Source: Irpex lacteus (taxonomy: Eukaryota > Basidiomycota > Agaricomycetes > Polyporales > Irpicaceae). Taken from it: a stretch of 64,000 nt of DNA. The notes under the pieces are model-generated. The model ran no database searches. It was not told the origin of the DNA and was given only the letters and a program-made list of their open reading frames with translations. The stretch is taken from positions 248,001-312,000 of the forward strand of contig MQVO02000004.1 in NCBI GenBank assembly GCA_001986395.2. The letters are read 5' to 3'. Both the position numbers and the translations under genes were made by a program. Shown here in pieces: positions 1-12,843 of the stretch; position 1 is the first letter of the stretch; each line of letters starts with the position of its first letter.

Positions 1-1
1 A

Positions 2-2101
2 ATCAAACCCAACCCTGAGAAAGTCAAGGCTATCACGGAATGGCCAGAGCCCACCAATATCACTGAGGTTCGTGGATTCTGTAACCTTGCAGGGTACTAT
101 CGGCGTTTTGTTAAAGGCTTTGCGCAGATCATGAATCCGATCTACGATCTGCTTACCGGCTCGCCGAAGAAAGGGACACCTATCCAATGGAACGACAAGT
201 GTAAGCGTGCCTTTACTGTGATGAAGCAAAAGCTGACGTCCGCACCTCTATTGATTCACCCGACACCCTGGCGTTTGTTTGTAATTGACACGGATGCCTC
301 TGGTAATTGTATTGGAGCAGTCCTTCAGCAAACGTCGGAGCCGTTTAGGGATCTTGAGAGGGGGAAGGATGACAGTAAGTCACCGTCACGCTTCACGTTC
401 AAGGACAAGAACTTACGCACCGTTGCCTTTGAATCTCGCCGTATGACTCCTACGGAACAAAGGTACTCTGCGCAAGAACGCGAAATGCTGGCTGTCGTCT
501 GGGCGCTCCGTAAATGGAGGGGGTACATCGAAGGATCACCGATTGTGGTACGTACCGATCATGAATCCTTGAAGTATGCTCGTACTCAAAAGGATCTTGG
601 ACGTCGCCTTGCCCGTTTTATTGATGATCTTGCTCACTTCGATGTCGAAATCATCTACCGCCCCGGACGCTCGCAACTTGCTCCTGATGCCTTATCACGG
701 CGCAGCGGTCACCAAGAGACTCCCGACGACCAAACCGTGGAACCCCTCTTCGCTAATCCTCACGACGTCTTTGCGCCTGCGCCCGATCGTTCTGCCACCT
801 TTGCAACTCTTGAAGGCTATGAGCAGGCACTCCAGTCAGGTGAAGCTCCTGAGGATGTTGGAAACGGTACTTACCGCTTAGTCGATGGAACTCTCCACCG
901 TACCGTGAAAGACAAGGGCGAAGATCTCCTCGTCGCCGTTCCAACCACGCTCGAGAAGGCCGAAAACCTGATTCGTCAGGTTCACATCGACCTTGGCCAC
1001 CTCGGAACTACTTCGGTCACCGCCGCTCTTCGTCGTCGCGCCTGGATTCCCTTCGCTACGGAGATCATCGATCGTGTCGTCCGTTCCTGCGATAACTGCC
1101 AGTTCACTCGGCGTGAAGTTGCAGTCACTCAGCCTCTGCACCCGCTTCCTCGCGTCGACGCCGGTGACGTTTGGTCCTTTGACTTCATTGGTCCCTTGCC
1201 GCGCACTGTCAATGGCAATCAGTACCTCATCACCGGCATGGATCTCGGAACAGACTTTACCATCGCGAATGCCCTCACTCGTCGCTCTGCGGATTCCGTA
1301 CTCAACCTCCTGCGCTACGTCATTGCAACCTATGGTAAGCCTAAAGCAATTCTCACTGATAACGGTGAAGAGTTTATGGCTTACGCTGTGCAAAACTTCC
1401 TTCGCCGCCTAGGTATCGAGCATCTTCACACTACGCCGTACCACCCTCAGACCAATGGCAGGCTCGAGAAGTTCAATGATACTCTGGTTCAGATGTTAGC
1501 AAGGGTATGTGCTCCGAATTCGCAGAATCGATGGGACGAATACTTACCGGATGTCCTTCTCGCACATCACGCTCACGTCAACCCTTCCCTACGCGCATCC
1601 CCGTTCTACCTCATGCACGGTCGTGAACCTCGCCTTCCGAACGATCACGTCTACGACACTATTCGACGACCGCCAACGGACCAGGAGATCGAGGCTATTC
1701 AGACTCGACGCCTCGATCATGTCAAGGACTTGGGCCGTTTCCGTGACGACGCGAACGAGCGTGCTTTTCTCCGTCTTCAGAACGAGGCCGCGAAGCGCGA
1801 TGACACCTTCAACGAGCGTGCTATTGGTGTAGGAGACTTGGTCAGACGTAAGTTCGAAAGCCCCTCTAAGCTGCACCCCCGATGGGATGGCCCCTTCGTG
1901 GTGAAAGCGATGACCAACAAGAACACTTACCAACTGCAAACTAGGTCTGGTCACGTACTTCGTCACCTCTACAACGGAGAACGCCTCCGTCGCTATGTAC
2001 CCGGACGCACTAGCAATGGTGCTCTCTGGCATGCCAGCGATGAACTTCGAAGACTCGACGAACGCGAACGTTTGAAGAACGTCGTCCGTCGTCAACCGTG
2101 A
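2..2101 (+). CDS. Ty3/gypsy retrotransposon pol polyprotein, 3' part
   Basis: This is the C-terminal part of a Ty3/gypsy Pol; the frame is already open at base 2 and the start lies outside the window. In order I see the end of the reverse transcriptase ([11 protein letters not shown]), an RNase H domain (FVIDTDASG, later RTDHESL and PDALSRR), an integrase zinc finger (H-x-H then CDNCQ), and the integrase core with its catalytic acids in [19 protein letters not shown] and [10 protein letters not shown] (a D,D,E arrangement). The C-terminus is the usual basic [13 protein letters not shown] tail; I see no chromodomain. The 700 visible codons have no stop or frameshift, so this part could still be functional. 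A purine-rich tract and LTR follow. Family assignment is secure; activity cannot be judged without the 5' half. Confidence 0.95.
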   Translation: MKPNPEKVKAITEWPEPTNITEVRGFCNLAGYYRRFVKGFAQIMNPIYDLLTGSPKKGTPIQWNDKCKRAFTVMKQKLTSAPLLIHPTPWRLFVIDTDASGNCIGAVLQQTSEPFRDLERGKDDSKSPSRFTFKDKNLRTVAFESRRMTPTEQRYSAQEREMLAVVWALRKWRGYIEGSPIVVRTDHESLKYARTQKDLGRRLARFIDDLAHFDVEIIYRPGRSQLAPDALSRRSGHQETPDDQTVEPLFANPHDVFAPAPDRSATFATLEGYEQALQSGEAPEDVGNGTYRLVDGTLHRTVKDKGEDLLVAVPTTLEKAENLIRQVHIDLGHLGTTSVTAALRRRAWIPFATEIIDRVVRSCDNCQFTRREVAVTQPLHPLPRVDAGDVWSFDFIGPLPRTVNGNQYLITGMDLGTDFTIANALTRRSADSVLNLLRYVIATYGKPKAILTDNGEEFMAYAVQNFLRRLGIEHLHTTPYHPQTNGRLEKFNDTLVQMLARVCAPNSQNRWDEYLPDVLLAHHAHVNPSLRASPFYLMHGREPRLPNDHVYDTIRRPPTDQEIEAIQTRRLDHVKDLGRFRDDANERAFLRLQNEAAKRDDTFNERAIGVGDLVRRKFESPSKLHPRWDGPFVVKAMTNKNTYQLQTRSGHVLRHLYNGERLRRYVPGRTSNGALWHASDELRRLDERERLKNVVRRQP

Positions 2102-2250
2102 TTTCCCGATTCGGGATTGGACAAGTACCTTATCCACTTACATAAGCCCAAAAAAATATTTTACTTCGTTTTTCTTAGTGCTTACCTTACTTATGCCTTC
2201 TTCTTCATAGAGTAGCTTTCCGGGACGTAAAGCCCTTAACGCGGGGGTAG

Positions 2251-2782
2251 TGTTGTGATATTACTCAGCCAAACAAGACCAAAGCCCGCCCGACTCACTT
2301 GTAGATGACTCGTCGCTCGATCGACGTTATGACTTCATTAGATATTAGATCTCGTCTTTTGTGGTATTATTCATAGATTATTCATATCTCACTCAGCTCG
2401 CCTCCTATCTTACAAATAGCTACGAATTCTCTAGAATACTTGTACTTATATAAACCTCCAATTCATCCAGCGAGAACCTCAGAATTCTCTCGCTCGCTTC
2501 TCCGCAATCGACCGAACGCTCGTAGAAGTGAGTGAAACCTCACGCTGAGCGCTGAAGCGCTGAAGGTATTAGCTATCGCTAGTGACTATATATGGGGTTT
2601 GACCGGCGTTACCCCAACTTGAACTCGAACCCAAGACTGTGGTCACGGTCGTACAAAATCCCCTAGCCCAGGTTGTCTGACTTATATCCTCTGTCTTAGA
2701 GGTAAGAATCCATGTTTTATTCACATCTGCGCAGCACCAGCGTATACGTAGCAACTAGCAAGGCCCTGACTTAGTGTCAGCA
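2251..2782 (+). mobile_element. 3' LTR of the Ty3/gypsy element
   Basis: Directly after a purine tract (GCGGGGGTAG, 2241-2250) the sequence begins TGTTGTGATATTACTC, the usual start of a basidiomycete gypsy LTR. A TATA box (TATATAA, about 2448) followed by a pyrimidine-rich stretch fits an internal U3/R promoter. I place the end at TTAGTGTCAGCA (2782), which loosely mirrors the TGTTGTGATA start. The 5' LTR is outside the window, so the right border and target duplication cannot be verified. If correct, the LTR ends 30 bp before the ATG of the next gene. Confidence 0.65.
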
Positions 2783-2812
2783 ACCAGGAGAGTACTAGAT
2801 CATATCGCTCTA

Positions 2813-4344
2813 ATGGAGATCAAGCACGATCCTGAAATTGGTACCACTGCTGTCGCAACCTCGGACTCTGCCTCGTTTCAGAGAACCAATTATGCATCTG
2901 CATTTCAGCAATTTCCAGACGAGGTCCTGGATCTTGTTTTCAAGACCATGGACACCACCAGCGCCGCATCTTTTGCGACACAGGCCGATCCCCAAGCAAG
3001 CAGTGACACGGTGCTGGGAAGCATGCGCTCTGGTCTGTCGGCGGTGGTATCACATCGTCCTGCCTCACCTCTTTCGCTCCGTCCCCATCCGGGACGACGT
3101 GTACGAATACGTAGATCAGTTCTACACGACCCATCCACATCTTGCGAATCTTGTGGGGAGCGTTTATCTTTCCATCGACCGCGAGGTGTCTATCCAGCCT
3201 CTGGACGATCTGCTGAAGGCATTACCTTCTCTTCAATCGTTGTACATCAGGGAGACATGCTTCTCTGAATGTCGGTACCCCGACCAGGCCCCCACTGGAA
3301 CCTACGCCATTGAAGAGCTACGATACGAATATGATACCTTCATTGGCGGTGTCGGGCCATCTCACATCCAGGGTATCGCATGCGTTCTGGGGCTATTCTC
3401 TCACATCGGAAGACTGGAGACTTACCAAACAGACCGAGAACTTGACATTGACTGGGAAGGCTGGTTTGACACCGGTCTTTATGAAGTATACGATTGCTCG
3501 CATAGCCACGGGAAGTTGGACATCGGCGAACTGGAGCTCAAAGGACGCGGGACAATGGATACTATTCTCCTTCCACGGTACTTTCGCCAAGTCGGCGCTG
3601 TGCAGCATCTCACACGCCTTTGTCTCTCGTTTGAAGAGAGGTACAGTCTCACAGGGCTACGTGACTTGCTTGTTGCGGTCAAAAGTACGCTGCAGGTGCT
3701 TTCCATACACCTCTTCCCGAGATATACGCGAGAGGGAGATGTCCACTCTGAGGTTGCTATGAGTAAGTAGCACAATATCCACATAGACGTCATGGAACAA
3801 CACTCATGCAAACGACTTGCGTGTCAAAACAGATAACCGCAACTTCACTGCCGAACCACTCAGACGCGGTCTATCCGCCTGTTCCTCATTAGAAGAAATC
3901 GATGTCGAGATCGAATCCCTAGTCCACACCCTCGAATCCATAGGCATGTTTCACTGTGAACCCGGCCGAATCCCAGACAGAGTTATCGAGGGCACGGAAA
4001 TTGCCATCGACTACATCTCACATGTGCCCAAAAATCGTCTCCGACGCGTTCGCATAAACCTCCGTGAGTACGACTTTGCACAAATGCACGAGCTTCCGTG
4101 GCAAAGCCTGCGTACTTTATGCGAGGGACTCCCCCGACTCGAATGTGTAGAGCTGGAGCTCTCTCAGGAATGGGACCAGCGGGGGTGTCTGGCGTACGAG
4201 ATGCGTACGTTCGTTGCCAGTGGCGCGTTCACGCCGAGATATATACCGACATATGACATTGAGGACTCGCCACCGACCTCGCAGTGTTACCATCCGGACT
4301 GCAGGGAATTCAACGTGCGCAGAGCCAATAGTCAGCTGATATAG
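2813..4344 (+). CDS. F-box protein, probably frameshifted (pseudogene candidate)
   Basis: Predicted F-box protein, the substrate-recognition subunit type of SCF ubiquitin ligases. The first frame gives an F-box start (FPDEVLDLVFKTMDTTS); the rest of the box (CALVCRRWYHIVLPHLFRS) is in another frame. One extra base around 3021-3024 explains the switch, and I found no usable GT...AG intron there. The C-terminal part is leucine-rich and LRR-like. A clean intron (GTAAGT, 3763-3832) joins the exon ending VAM to NNRNFTAEPLRRG in phase and the frame runs to TAG at 4342-4344. The start ATG is only 30 bp past the inferred gypsy LTR end, so the native promoter has probably been replaced or lost. Either a recent pseudogene or a sequence error. 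Confidence 0.7.
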
Positions 4345-4480
4345 CCTGAGACGAAGAGATCAGTGCCCCAGCGCCCCCACTGTCATCCTCACACAGGAAC
4401 ACGCGGCAAAGCTGAGCTGGATATCCTTGGGCTGGGAGAGGAATATTGATACAAGTATACTGTACGTACAAAAAAATAAA

Positions 4481-5673
<1,193 letters not shown>

Positions 5674-5858
5674 GTTGTGCAAAGACCGTCGTGGAGAGGA
5701 AGAGAGATGAGATGGACGTTCGCAGGGTGACGCGGCCGCCAAACGCGTATATGCATAGCACGTGGAATAGACGCACAAAGCCTGTAGTGAAATTGCGGTG
5801 GCAGCTGTCACTGTCGTTCTACAACCTTTGTCTTCAACCACGACCGTACAATGCAGAC
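5674..5858. promoter_or_regulatory. Shared divergent promoter, proteasome beta-5 / GPI mannosyltransferase
   Basis: The two start codons lie 185 bp apart on opposite strands, so both promoters must fit here or overlap the genes. I see GC-rich sequence and no clear TATA box on either side. Another ATG (5851-5853) lies out of frame 8 bases before the + strand start and could act as an upstream start. Confidence 0.5.
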
Positions 5859-7772
5859 ATGACTTGGAAGATTGTGTTCATTGCGGTTGCGACTCGAGTT
5901 TTGATAGCTCTGGCTACGCAGACTTTCTTTCAGCCCGACGAATACTACCAGTCACTGGAGGTCGCTCATCACCTGGTCTTTGGCTACGGACACATTACTT
6001 GGGAATGGCTCACACAGAAACCTATACGAAGCATAATATACCCTCTACTCAATGTGCCTGTATACTCGATCTTGAAGTACTCTGGCCTTGATAATACGCG
6101 TCTTTTGGTGGGTATGTGCAGTCAACTCTTGAGATGCCAGAGTAGAATAACGAACTCCATGCACACAGATTTGGGGACCTAGGGTACTACATGGAGTGCT
6201 AGCGTCTCTAACGGATATCTACATTTACAAACTTACGAGAAGAGTTGCAGGAGAGAGATATGTTGCGCTTGCTGTGAGTACCCCGTTCTACCTAACGGAA
6301 CGCCGCGCTGAAATCTAGGCAGTTCTGGCTCTCGCTAACGTCGCTCTTCCATGGACTCTCTTTGTCACGGTCTCTATCGAACTCGCTCGAGACATCCTTA
6401 ACAACAATAGCGCTGAGCCTGTACCCATGGGAGGTGCAGATACCTTCTTGGAGGTACGACTTTGTCAAAGATTCAACGAGAAGTAGCTCAATTTGACCAC
6501 TTAGGAAGGATTATGTGAAATCTCTCACCGTGGCTGCCCTTGCATGTGCTGTGCGTCCTACAAACGCGATGCTATGGGCATACATGCTGGGTACCACCGC
6601 ATGGCAATTTCGTCGGCAACCAAAGAACCTGTTTATCATGGCCGCTCATACGGCTCTTGTTGGGTACGTTAATTTGCCTCATGCAAAGACTAGATAAGCT
6701 TACGTTCCACAGTGTGGGTGCGATATTGTTGCTTTGCGCAGCCGATTCATGGTACTACGGGTCGCTCACTCTCACACCTCTAAACTTTGTGATCACAAAT
6801 CTTTCTTCGGTCTCTTTATTCTACGGCTCAAGCGCTTGGCACTACTACCTCACGCAGGGTATACCCATTCTGTGTGGAACAGTGACGCCATTCGCACTGC
6901 ACGCCATCTATAAATACCTCCGTCTTCAAAATCAAAATCAAACTCAAGTTCGGCGCATCGCCGGGCTGGTGGTCTGGACAGTCCTTATATACTCTCTCGC
7001 AGGTCACAAAGAGTGGCGATTCATCCATCCGCTTCTTCCTCTCTTTCACATCCTCGCAGCTGTCTCCTTGATAGACTCCCACGACATCTTCGGCCGCCAT
7101 GTTCCTAACCGATCGGACAAGGCCTCGAAAGTGCCCCTTCTTCGCAAGACTCGTGGAGGCTACTGGCTGATCTTCGTACTAAACCTCCCGCCGTTGTTGT
7201 ACCTCATGCTGTTTCATTCGAAAGCACAGATAGACGTAATGTACTACCTTCGGAGCCTCAACGCCGACGACGTTCGGTCGATAGGTTTCCTGATGCCTTG
7301 CCACTCTACACCATGGCAGGCGTACTTGCATCAACCTTCGCTGGCGGATTCGGGACGCTTGTGGGCTCTAGGTTGCGAACCGCCTGTTGGGTAAGTTCAC
7401 ATCCATATGCCTTGTCACCGAAGAACTCATCCTCGTGTGTCCAGTGTGAGTGCAAAAGGTTACAAAGATCAAACCGACGTATTTTACGAGTCGCCGGAGA
7501 AGTACATCCGCGAACGATTCCCCCCTGAGGTTGACCCGCGATTTCCCGCATCACCAAAACCATTCACCATGCCAGGTCAACCACCGCCCGAGAGATACGA
7601 CTGGGAGCACGAATGGCCACAGTACCTGGTCATCTTTGGAGTATTGCTGAAGGATCCAGCTATTTCAAATTCGTTTATGGACAGGGGTTATCGACAGATC
7701 TGGCATGAAGAGTTTGGTTGGGAGGGGGACAGTAGGAGACAGGGCGGTGTCACTGTTTTGAAGGTTTCATAG
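5859..7772 (+). CDS. GPI10: GPI mannosyltransferase III (PIG-B/Gpi10 family)
   Basis: ER membrane mannosyltransferase that adds the third mannose to the GPI-anchor precursor from dolichol-phosphate-mannose (GT22 family). Six exons join in phase: 5859-6107, 6169-6273, 6323-6453, 6505-6663, 6713-7390 and 7445-7772, giving 549 residues. The N-terminus has the family motif with a catalytic Asp (FFQPDEYYQSLEVAHHLVFG) and HITWEW. After splicing, IWGPRVLHGVLASLTD, LSLSRSLSNSLETSLTT, RPTNAMLW, YYGSLTLTPLNF and HKEWRFIHPLLPL follow the PIG-B order, with many hydrophobic segments. The C-terminus YDWEHEWPQYLVIFG is also typical. The first donor is read as GTGGGT after TTG, because the nearby GTATGT would break the frame. 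Alternative relatives (ALG9, ALG12, SMP3) fit less well. Confidence 0.92.
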
Positions 7773-8091
7773 CCACGAGTAGCACACGATGCACGATGCA
7801 GCTATCGCAAACGCAACGAATTTTGATCGTAGACCCGCCTCGTAGAGACTCGGAAGCAGGACAGTGGGGCCGCCGCCATTCCAGACTCGACGGAGACCAG
7901 GCTCGGGATTAGGTTTGAGACGGTAACAGCACCTTCCTGATCTGGCGGTTTCATTACCGATTTGAGCCGCGTCGGGGTCTAGCTGCCAGCTGGATAAGGC
8001 TCGGCGCGTCGGAATCAGTTTAGGTTTTGGAGGTGGTATATAACTTCAGCAGTGTCCGTTATCTTTTTCCTCAACTCGCTGCACTCCCACC
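7773..8091 (+). promoter_or_regulatory. Intergenic region with TATA box for the next gene
   Basis: No gene is seen here. A TATA box (TATATAA, 8037-8043) lies 49 bp upstream of the ATG at 8092, with a pyrimidine-rich stretch between, a normal layout for a well-expressed fungal gene. Confidence 0.6.
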
Positions 8092-9276
8092 ATGCACTCC
8101 GTAGAGTACCCCCATCTCCCTCGAGAGCTCTGGCTCGACATTTTCCGCTGGGCAACGGTGTCCCGCCGCACGCTCGCTCTCACCGCGACTGAATACTCTC
8201 CCTTCGAGTCAGACTCTGACCCATCGGCTTGGCTGGATGAAGAAGCCATTGCCACCAAACGTGCGCTGGTCAGCGTTTGCCGCGAGTGGCGATGTCTCGC
8301 AGAGGCTCTGCTCTACGAGGATGTCGTGCTCACGAAAGGAGGTTGCGATCTCAAATGCGCGCTCCAGAAGGCGGATCAAGGTGGCTATTGGCCAGTCCGC
8401 CGAGTATGCCTCCCCTACTCGAGCTGCACTCCTTGGGAGTCACATCTCAAGGGTGCCTCAGAGATCGTCAAAGAATGCCCCCGACTCGAAGTTCTCGTTC
8501 GTCCTTTCCGACAGCACTCGGAGGAGCTGATATTCGACATATCCGCGGAGGACTGTCCCTGCTTAACCGCGCTTAAGCGCCTCGATTGGTGGCATTACAA
8601 CGATGCTGCTCGCAGTGGCGGCTTCAACTCGCTCCCAGAGGTCCTTGATAGGGCACCTAATCTCCAGTATCTTTCGCTCACCGGTGACCTATGGCTCAAC
8701 CTCATGCGCCGCCAGCGGATCGTTCTTCCGAAACTCACCACGCTGCGTCTGCGACGCGTGAACGTCCTCTTCATCCAGGAACTCTGTCGCTGGTCCATGC
8801 CATCCCTCCGACACGTCATTCTCGACACGTACCCGAGTGTACCTGCGCAGATCGAGCCGTTCTGGGAAACGTTCGGCAACCAGGTCAACACCGTCGAACT
8901 CGGCAGGAGTTTGAAGTTCTACGTTCTCGACCTCATCTCTCACGTCCTCGCGCACTGTCCCAACCTCAGGGAGCTCAACTATTACGTGCAGTTTACCGCT
9001 GCTCCTCAACCACCCGTCGAACGCCACGAGCATCTCCACACCATCCGACTCCACGCCTCTCCCAACGAAGTTGTCGCGGCGGGTAGCTCTACCTTCTGGG
9101 AGCACGTCCAGGAGCATGTCTCCGCGTACGACAAATCATCCTTCCCCGCTCTTCGCAGAGTTGTCCTTCACGGCGATTGGAAGCCACACATCGCAGATCC
9201 CTCCTTCGACAAGGTCTGCTCCACCATAGAGGACCGCGGCTGCTCCCTCGAATTCGACGATGACTACAAATACTAG
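8092..9276 (+). CDS. F-box-like / leucine-rich protein
   Basis: Single-exon gene of 394 codons. The N-terminus YPHLPRELWLDIFRWAT followed later by LVSVCREWRCLAEALLYED is the typical split F-box-like start of basidiomycete proteins, with a charged, low-complexity insert between the two halves. The rest has regularly spaced leucine-rich stretches (APNLQYLSLTGDLWLNL, PKLTTLRLRRVNVLFIQEL, CPNLRELNYYV), suggesting an LRR-like solenoid. Such proteins are thought to recruit substrates to SCF ubiquitin ligases, but these families are hugely expanded in Agaricomycetes and most members have no known role. It ends in an acidic SLEFDDDYKY tail. No intron is needed and the frame is intact, unlike the F-box gene near the window start. 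Confidence 0.8.
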   Translation: MHSVEYPHLPRELWLDIFRWATVSRRTLALTATEYSPFESDSDPSAWLDEEAIATKRALVSVCREWRCLAEALLYEDVVLTKGGCDLKCALQKADQGGYWPVRRVCLPYSSCTPWESHLKGASEIVKECPRLEVLVRPFRQHSEELIFDISAEDCPCLTALKRLDWWHYNDAARSGGFNSLPEVLDRAPNLQYLSLTGDLWLNLMRRQRIVLPKLTTLRLRRVNVLFIQELCRWSMPSLRHVILDTYPSVPAQIEPFWETFGNQVNTVELGRSLKFYVLDLISHVLAHCPNLRELNYYVQFTAAPQPPVERHEHLHTIRLHASPNEVVAAGSSTFWEHVQEHVSAYDKSSFPALRRVVLHGDWKPHIADPSFDKVCSTIEDRGCSLEFDDDYKY

Positions 9277-9940
9277 GCCACTTCCTTTTCGTCTTCATCA
9301 CGCACCACTCGATCCGATATCCATAGAAGTTTTTTTTGCTGATGATATACCACTGACATGACTGTACTTGCTCACCTCACTGCCTAGACTTAGATCTTTC
9401 TCACGCTGCCATAGACATTGGGTTATGTTGTTCTTTTGCTATGTTACTCCCTTCATTCGTATAATATTCCAAGTGCTTGTGCGCAACTGTAATGATTGCA
9501 TGTACCAGCTCGACGTCAGTACTTTATGGATCCAATAGACGCATGTTCAACTTTCCAACGATGAGTTTGTTATCCACGTAAGTATGAAGGTCTTGATTAC
9601 AAGATGAAGACATGTCGACGAAAACTAGTAGCGCTGTACAGTACGAACTAGTAATCCAAAACGGGAAAACAATGAAATGCAAGGACAGCAGAAAAGCAAA
9701 ACGTATTACAATGCGGCAGTACTACAAGAAATAAATACTATGGATACAGCGTTATAGCAACGGACAGTGACTGACATATAGTGAGAGGAAAGTACAAGAG
9801 TAATCAGCGCAATCTGCTGGACAGACGTTCACTGAGCATTGAGCGAGGTATATAGGGTTCCACGTACCATTGGGCAAGTGTTCCCCTCCATCATTCCAAC
9901 TAGTTCCCGTGGTGAAGGGCACATCCCCTTCGGTCCCTCC
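9277..9940. other. Intergenic, no gene seen
   Basis: This stretch is between the 3' ends of two convergent genes. It is relatively AT-rich, with no convincing reading frame, RNA gene or repeat that I can support. Confidence 0.5.
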
Positions 9941-10560
9941 TCATCGCGCTGACGGCCAATTCACCAGCGTTTCCTCGCTGTCCCTTCGTGTGAGCGGCGG
10001 GTGCATCGGTGGTGATAACGACGGCTGCTGCTCAATCTCTCCAAACTCATCCATGTCGAATATTATCGGTTCGTCCGACGCGTGCGGGGGGTTGGAGGGT
10101 GTGGCTGATGGGAGCTTTTTCGAATCGCCTCCGTCATCTGAAGGCCCTGGGGCAGTGTGGGGAGTACGATTAGGAAGGCTCTGCGCTTCAAGCTGAGAAG
10201 GCGCGGTGGGGGACTTGGAATCGATCTCTCCTTGAAGAACCGCATGGTCGAACCCGACTATGCTCTCTCGTGGAGACAGTCGTAGTGGAGGCAGGAGTGG
10301 ATGAGGAGGAAGATGAGGAGGAGTAAATCCGTGTAATCTGCCGCGTTTCCACGACGGAACAGGCGGATGTGAAAACACATCGTGTGCCAGCGGTTGACGA
10401 GTACTGGGGATAGGGTTTGTGAGATGGTGGTCATCGTCCTGGCCAACGGCTACATTTGCGAGCGAGGTGAGTACTGTGAGCTACTGGATTATCAGGGTAC
10501 TGGGTACTCACCAGAGGCTTGTCCGCGAGCATGGCTGTGTGACGGACTTGGGCTAGCCAT
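9941..10560 (-). CDS. Unknown Pro/Ser-rich protein, two exons
   Basis: I do not recognise this protein. Exon 1 (10512-10560, MASPSPSHSHARGQAS) joins through a consensus intron (GTGAGT...TAG) to exon 2 (9941-10449), giving 185 residues in one frame. It is rich in Pro, Ser and His with no membrane segment. A short acidic motif, PIIFDMDEFGEIEQQ, and a likely phosphosite-rich end (LTRRDSEETLVNWPSAR) are the best candidates for conserved features. A TATA box on the same strand (10638-10643) lies about 80 bp upstream of the start and a CCAAT-type element (CCATTGGCTAC) in between, so promoter, splice signals and frame all agree that this is a real gene. It appears intrinsically disordered; function unknown. 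Confidence 0.65.
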
Positions 10561-10637
10561 AGAAGGAGAAGTAGCCAATGGAGAGGGAGGGGAGGACACG
10601 GGGCAGAATGGAGTGTGAGCTACCAACGGGGCGCATC

Positions 10638-10643
10638 TTTATA
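10638..10643 (-). promoter_or_regulatory. TATA box of the Pro/Ser-rich gene
   Basis: TATAAA on the minus strand (GGTATAAAGATGCG context), 77 bp upstream of the ATG at 10560. Confidence 0.55.
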
Positions 10644-10649
10644 CCTTGG

Positions 10650-12843
10650 AGGCCTCGAAATATCCTCTATCCGTAAGGTCAAGACGAAGGCATACTCTCT
10701 CCCCCTCTTCGAGGGAATGCCTTGGGGCAAATTCCGACGACGCAGAATGCCGCAGACAAAAACATTTCTGCTGTTCACGGTACCGGTGTGCTGGCACGGA
10801 TGAAGCAGCATGCACCGCAAAAGTCATTATTTTGGAGATACCTGAAGGGGGAAAATCCCCAGTACGGTCACGCTAAGCTGTCACGATAACATCCTTACTT
10901 GCATGAAAGGCTTAACACTTAGGCCTTCAAGTCTCTTCGTCATTTCCTAGACAGTAGAATTGTAGCGAGTTGCGTACCAAATCATCCCATGGACGACGGC
11001 GCAAGCAGGCGGGCCACTTAGTGCATATAATGTCAGCTCGATACGAATATACAGCATTATAAATAGCAGATTCATACGCTGTGACGGTCCCAAGACGTTT
11101 CTGCAGATCTGCTTTGAGCACGGTTTATTCATGCATCCCGCGCACGCATCCTATATTTGGAAAGTAATTCAGTGAGGCCACATTACGATGGCGACCGGCC
11201 ATCTCCTACATGTCAGGAGAGGCTGGAAATATCTGCCAACTACCTGTGCGCCTTTGTTGGCGCACGAGGAGACGTTCCGTTTGGAGCGGAAGCAAGATCC
11301 AAGATGCGACGAATACCACGGCGGAACAGCGGCGAGCTTGACAGGGACTCAAAACTACCACGGTGAAGACTAGCTAGTTTGACAGTGTTTCAAAACACGT
11401 GGATGACCGTCAAAACCATCATCCACGGAGATATGGAGATACGCACAGGAATCTGACTGCAGTGCAGGATGTCCAGTCCACAGTAATTGCCGCCAGAAGG
11501 GCGGAGGTGGTACTAGTAATGCGTGGTCATGCCACCCATTCCAGCACGCTCAATTACGGAGTTACAAACCAGAGGCTTCCGTATACATCAAAATATCCTC
11601 GAACTCGTTCGAATCTACGTGTACTAAATGTCAATATGGTACACTAGCGTGACTAGACACAGTGAGGCTCACAATATGTACGTAGTTGCAAACTAACTCG
11701 TGACTCGTCATTTCTGAACAAGTACGATGCTTGCCACTTTGAGCCCGCCTCGCTATTGTGCTTGCATACTCGGCCTCATCACCAATGGCTAGGTAGCCCA
11801 CGGAGCCGCGGCTGGAGTGTCTATATTGTGAGAACATCAGTTTTGTGGACATTTTGAGAGGCGAAGGTAAGAGATCTACATAAGGAGTGACGGTACCAGA
11901 AGCAGTCGCACCCAAATTTGCAGGATTGCCTCGGGATTACTCTGTATAGCGAGACAGCGACAAGAGGGCGGCAAGGGGCCTTGGTTTCGCGAGCGAGTTC
12001 TATTCAGTAGAGCTCACGCTAGAATCTGAGCCTTCAAGTCGGTATGAGTTACTAGTGCGGAAATTGGCTCGTACTGGATCCTCGTCAAGATTCGATAGCG
12101 CTACCGTTCACAGCTATAACTAAGCCAAGTGTTCGATGATCGTACTGGTACTTATCCTTCATGAGAGCAATGAAATCAATATGGATATCAGAGGAACATT
12201 ATGACCGATAAGTGCGTACCTCATTCTTTTCCGAGGCAAGTCCAGACCAATACAGTCTACCAGTACTCACCCGTGACTACATAGCCCGCGCATGGCTGAC
12301 GATTCAGCCGACTACGTTTGGAGCCCTCCTGTCTTCAAGCTGAAATTATTTCACTGCGAACCTGCCTGCAGGATTGTTGAGTCACCAGTAGTAGTGATGA
12401 GTAAAGGCTTCAAGTTGAACTACTACTCGGCGCCAAGCGCTTACATAAGTTACTTCCAGAAAAATCTCGACGTATGTACAGAATTCGAACTTTTTTGAAC
12501 TTGGACAACATGTCTACTAGTACTGTAGTGTGGACTATATATATATATTCTGTGCCAGACCTGCAAGTGCCCACTGATGATACTTAATCTCAAGCCGCCG
12601 CTGGACAATCTCAATAATAACATCCTATTCCCACGCGATGTTCAGGGAGAACAAGGGAGAGACCACGGTGACAATATCGATATCTTAGAGCTCTTTATAT
12701 TAGACAAGGTAAAACAAGGAACAATGCACACGAGTATCCAAAGTCAGACGGGACCACAGACTATATATACAGAATACAACATGGGATAAAACACTACTTC
12801 ACACCTCACCACTGTTCCTCACAATCTTGCGGTCTTGAAACGT
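10650..12843. other. 2.2-kb region without a supported gene
   Basis: Several open stretches of 60-95 codons exist on both strands, but none has a recognisable domain, a splice partner or a promoter that I can support. There is a short TA-repeat at 12537-12549. No transposon end or tRNA was recognised; it may contain decayed sequence. Confidence 0.45.

Noticed and set aside
878..2137. Minus-strand frames of 171 and 182 codons opposite the gypsy pol
   Set aside because: Antisense shadows of the integrase and RNase H coding frame.
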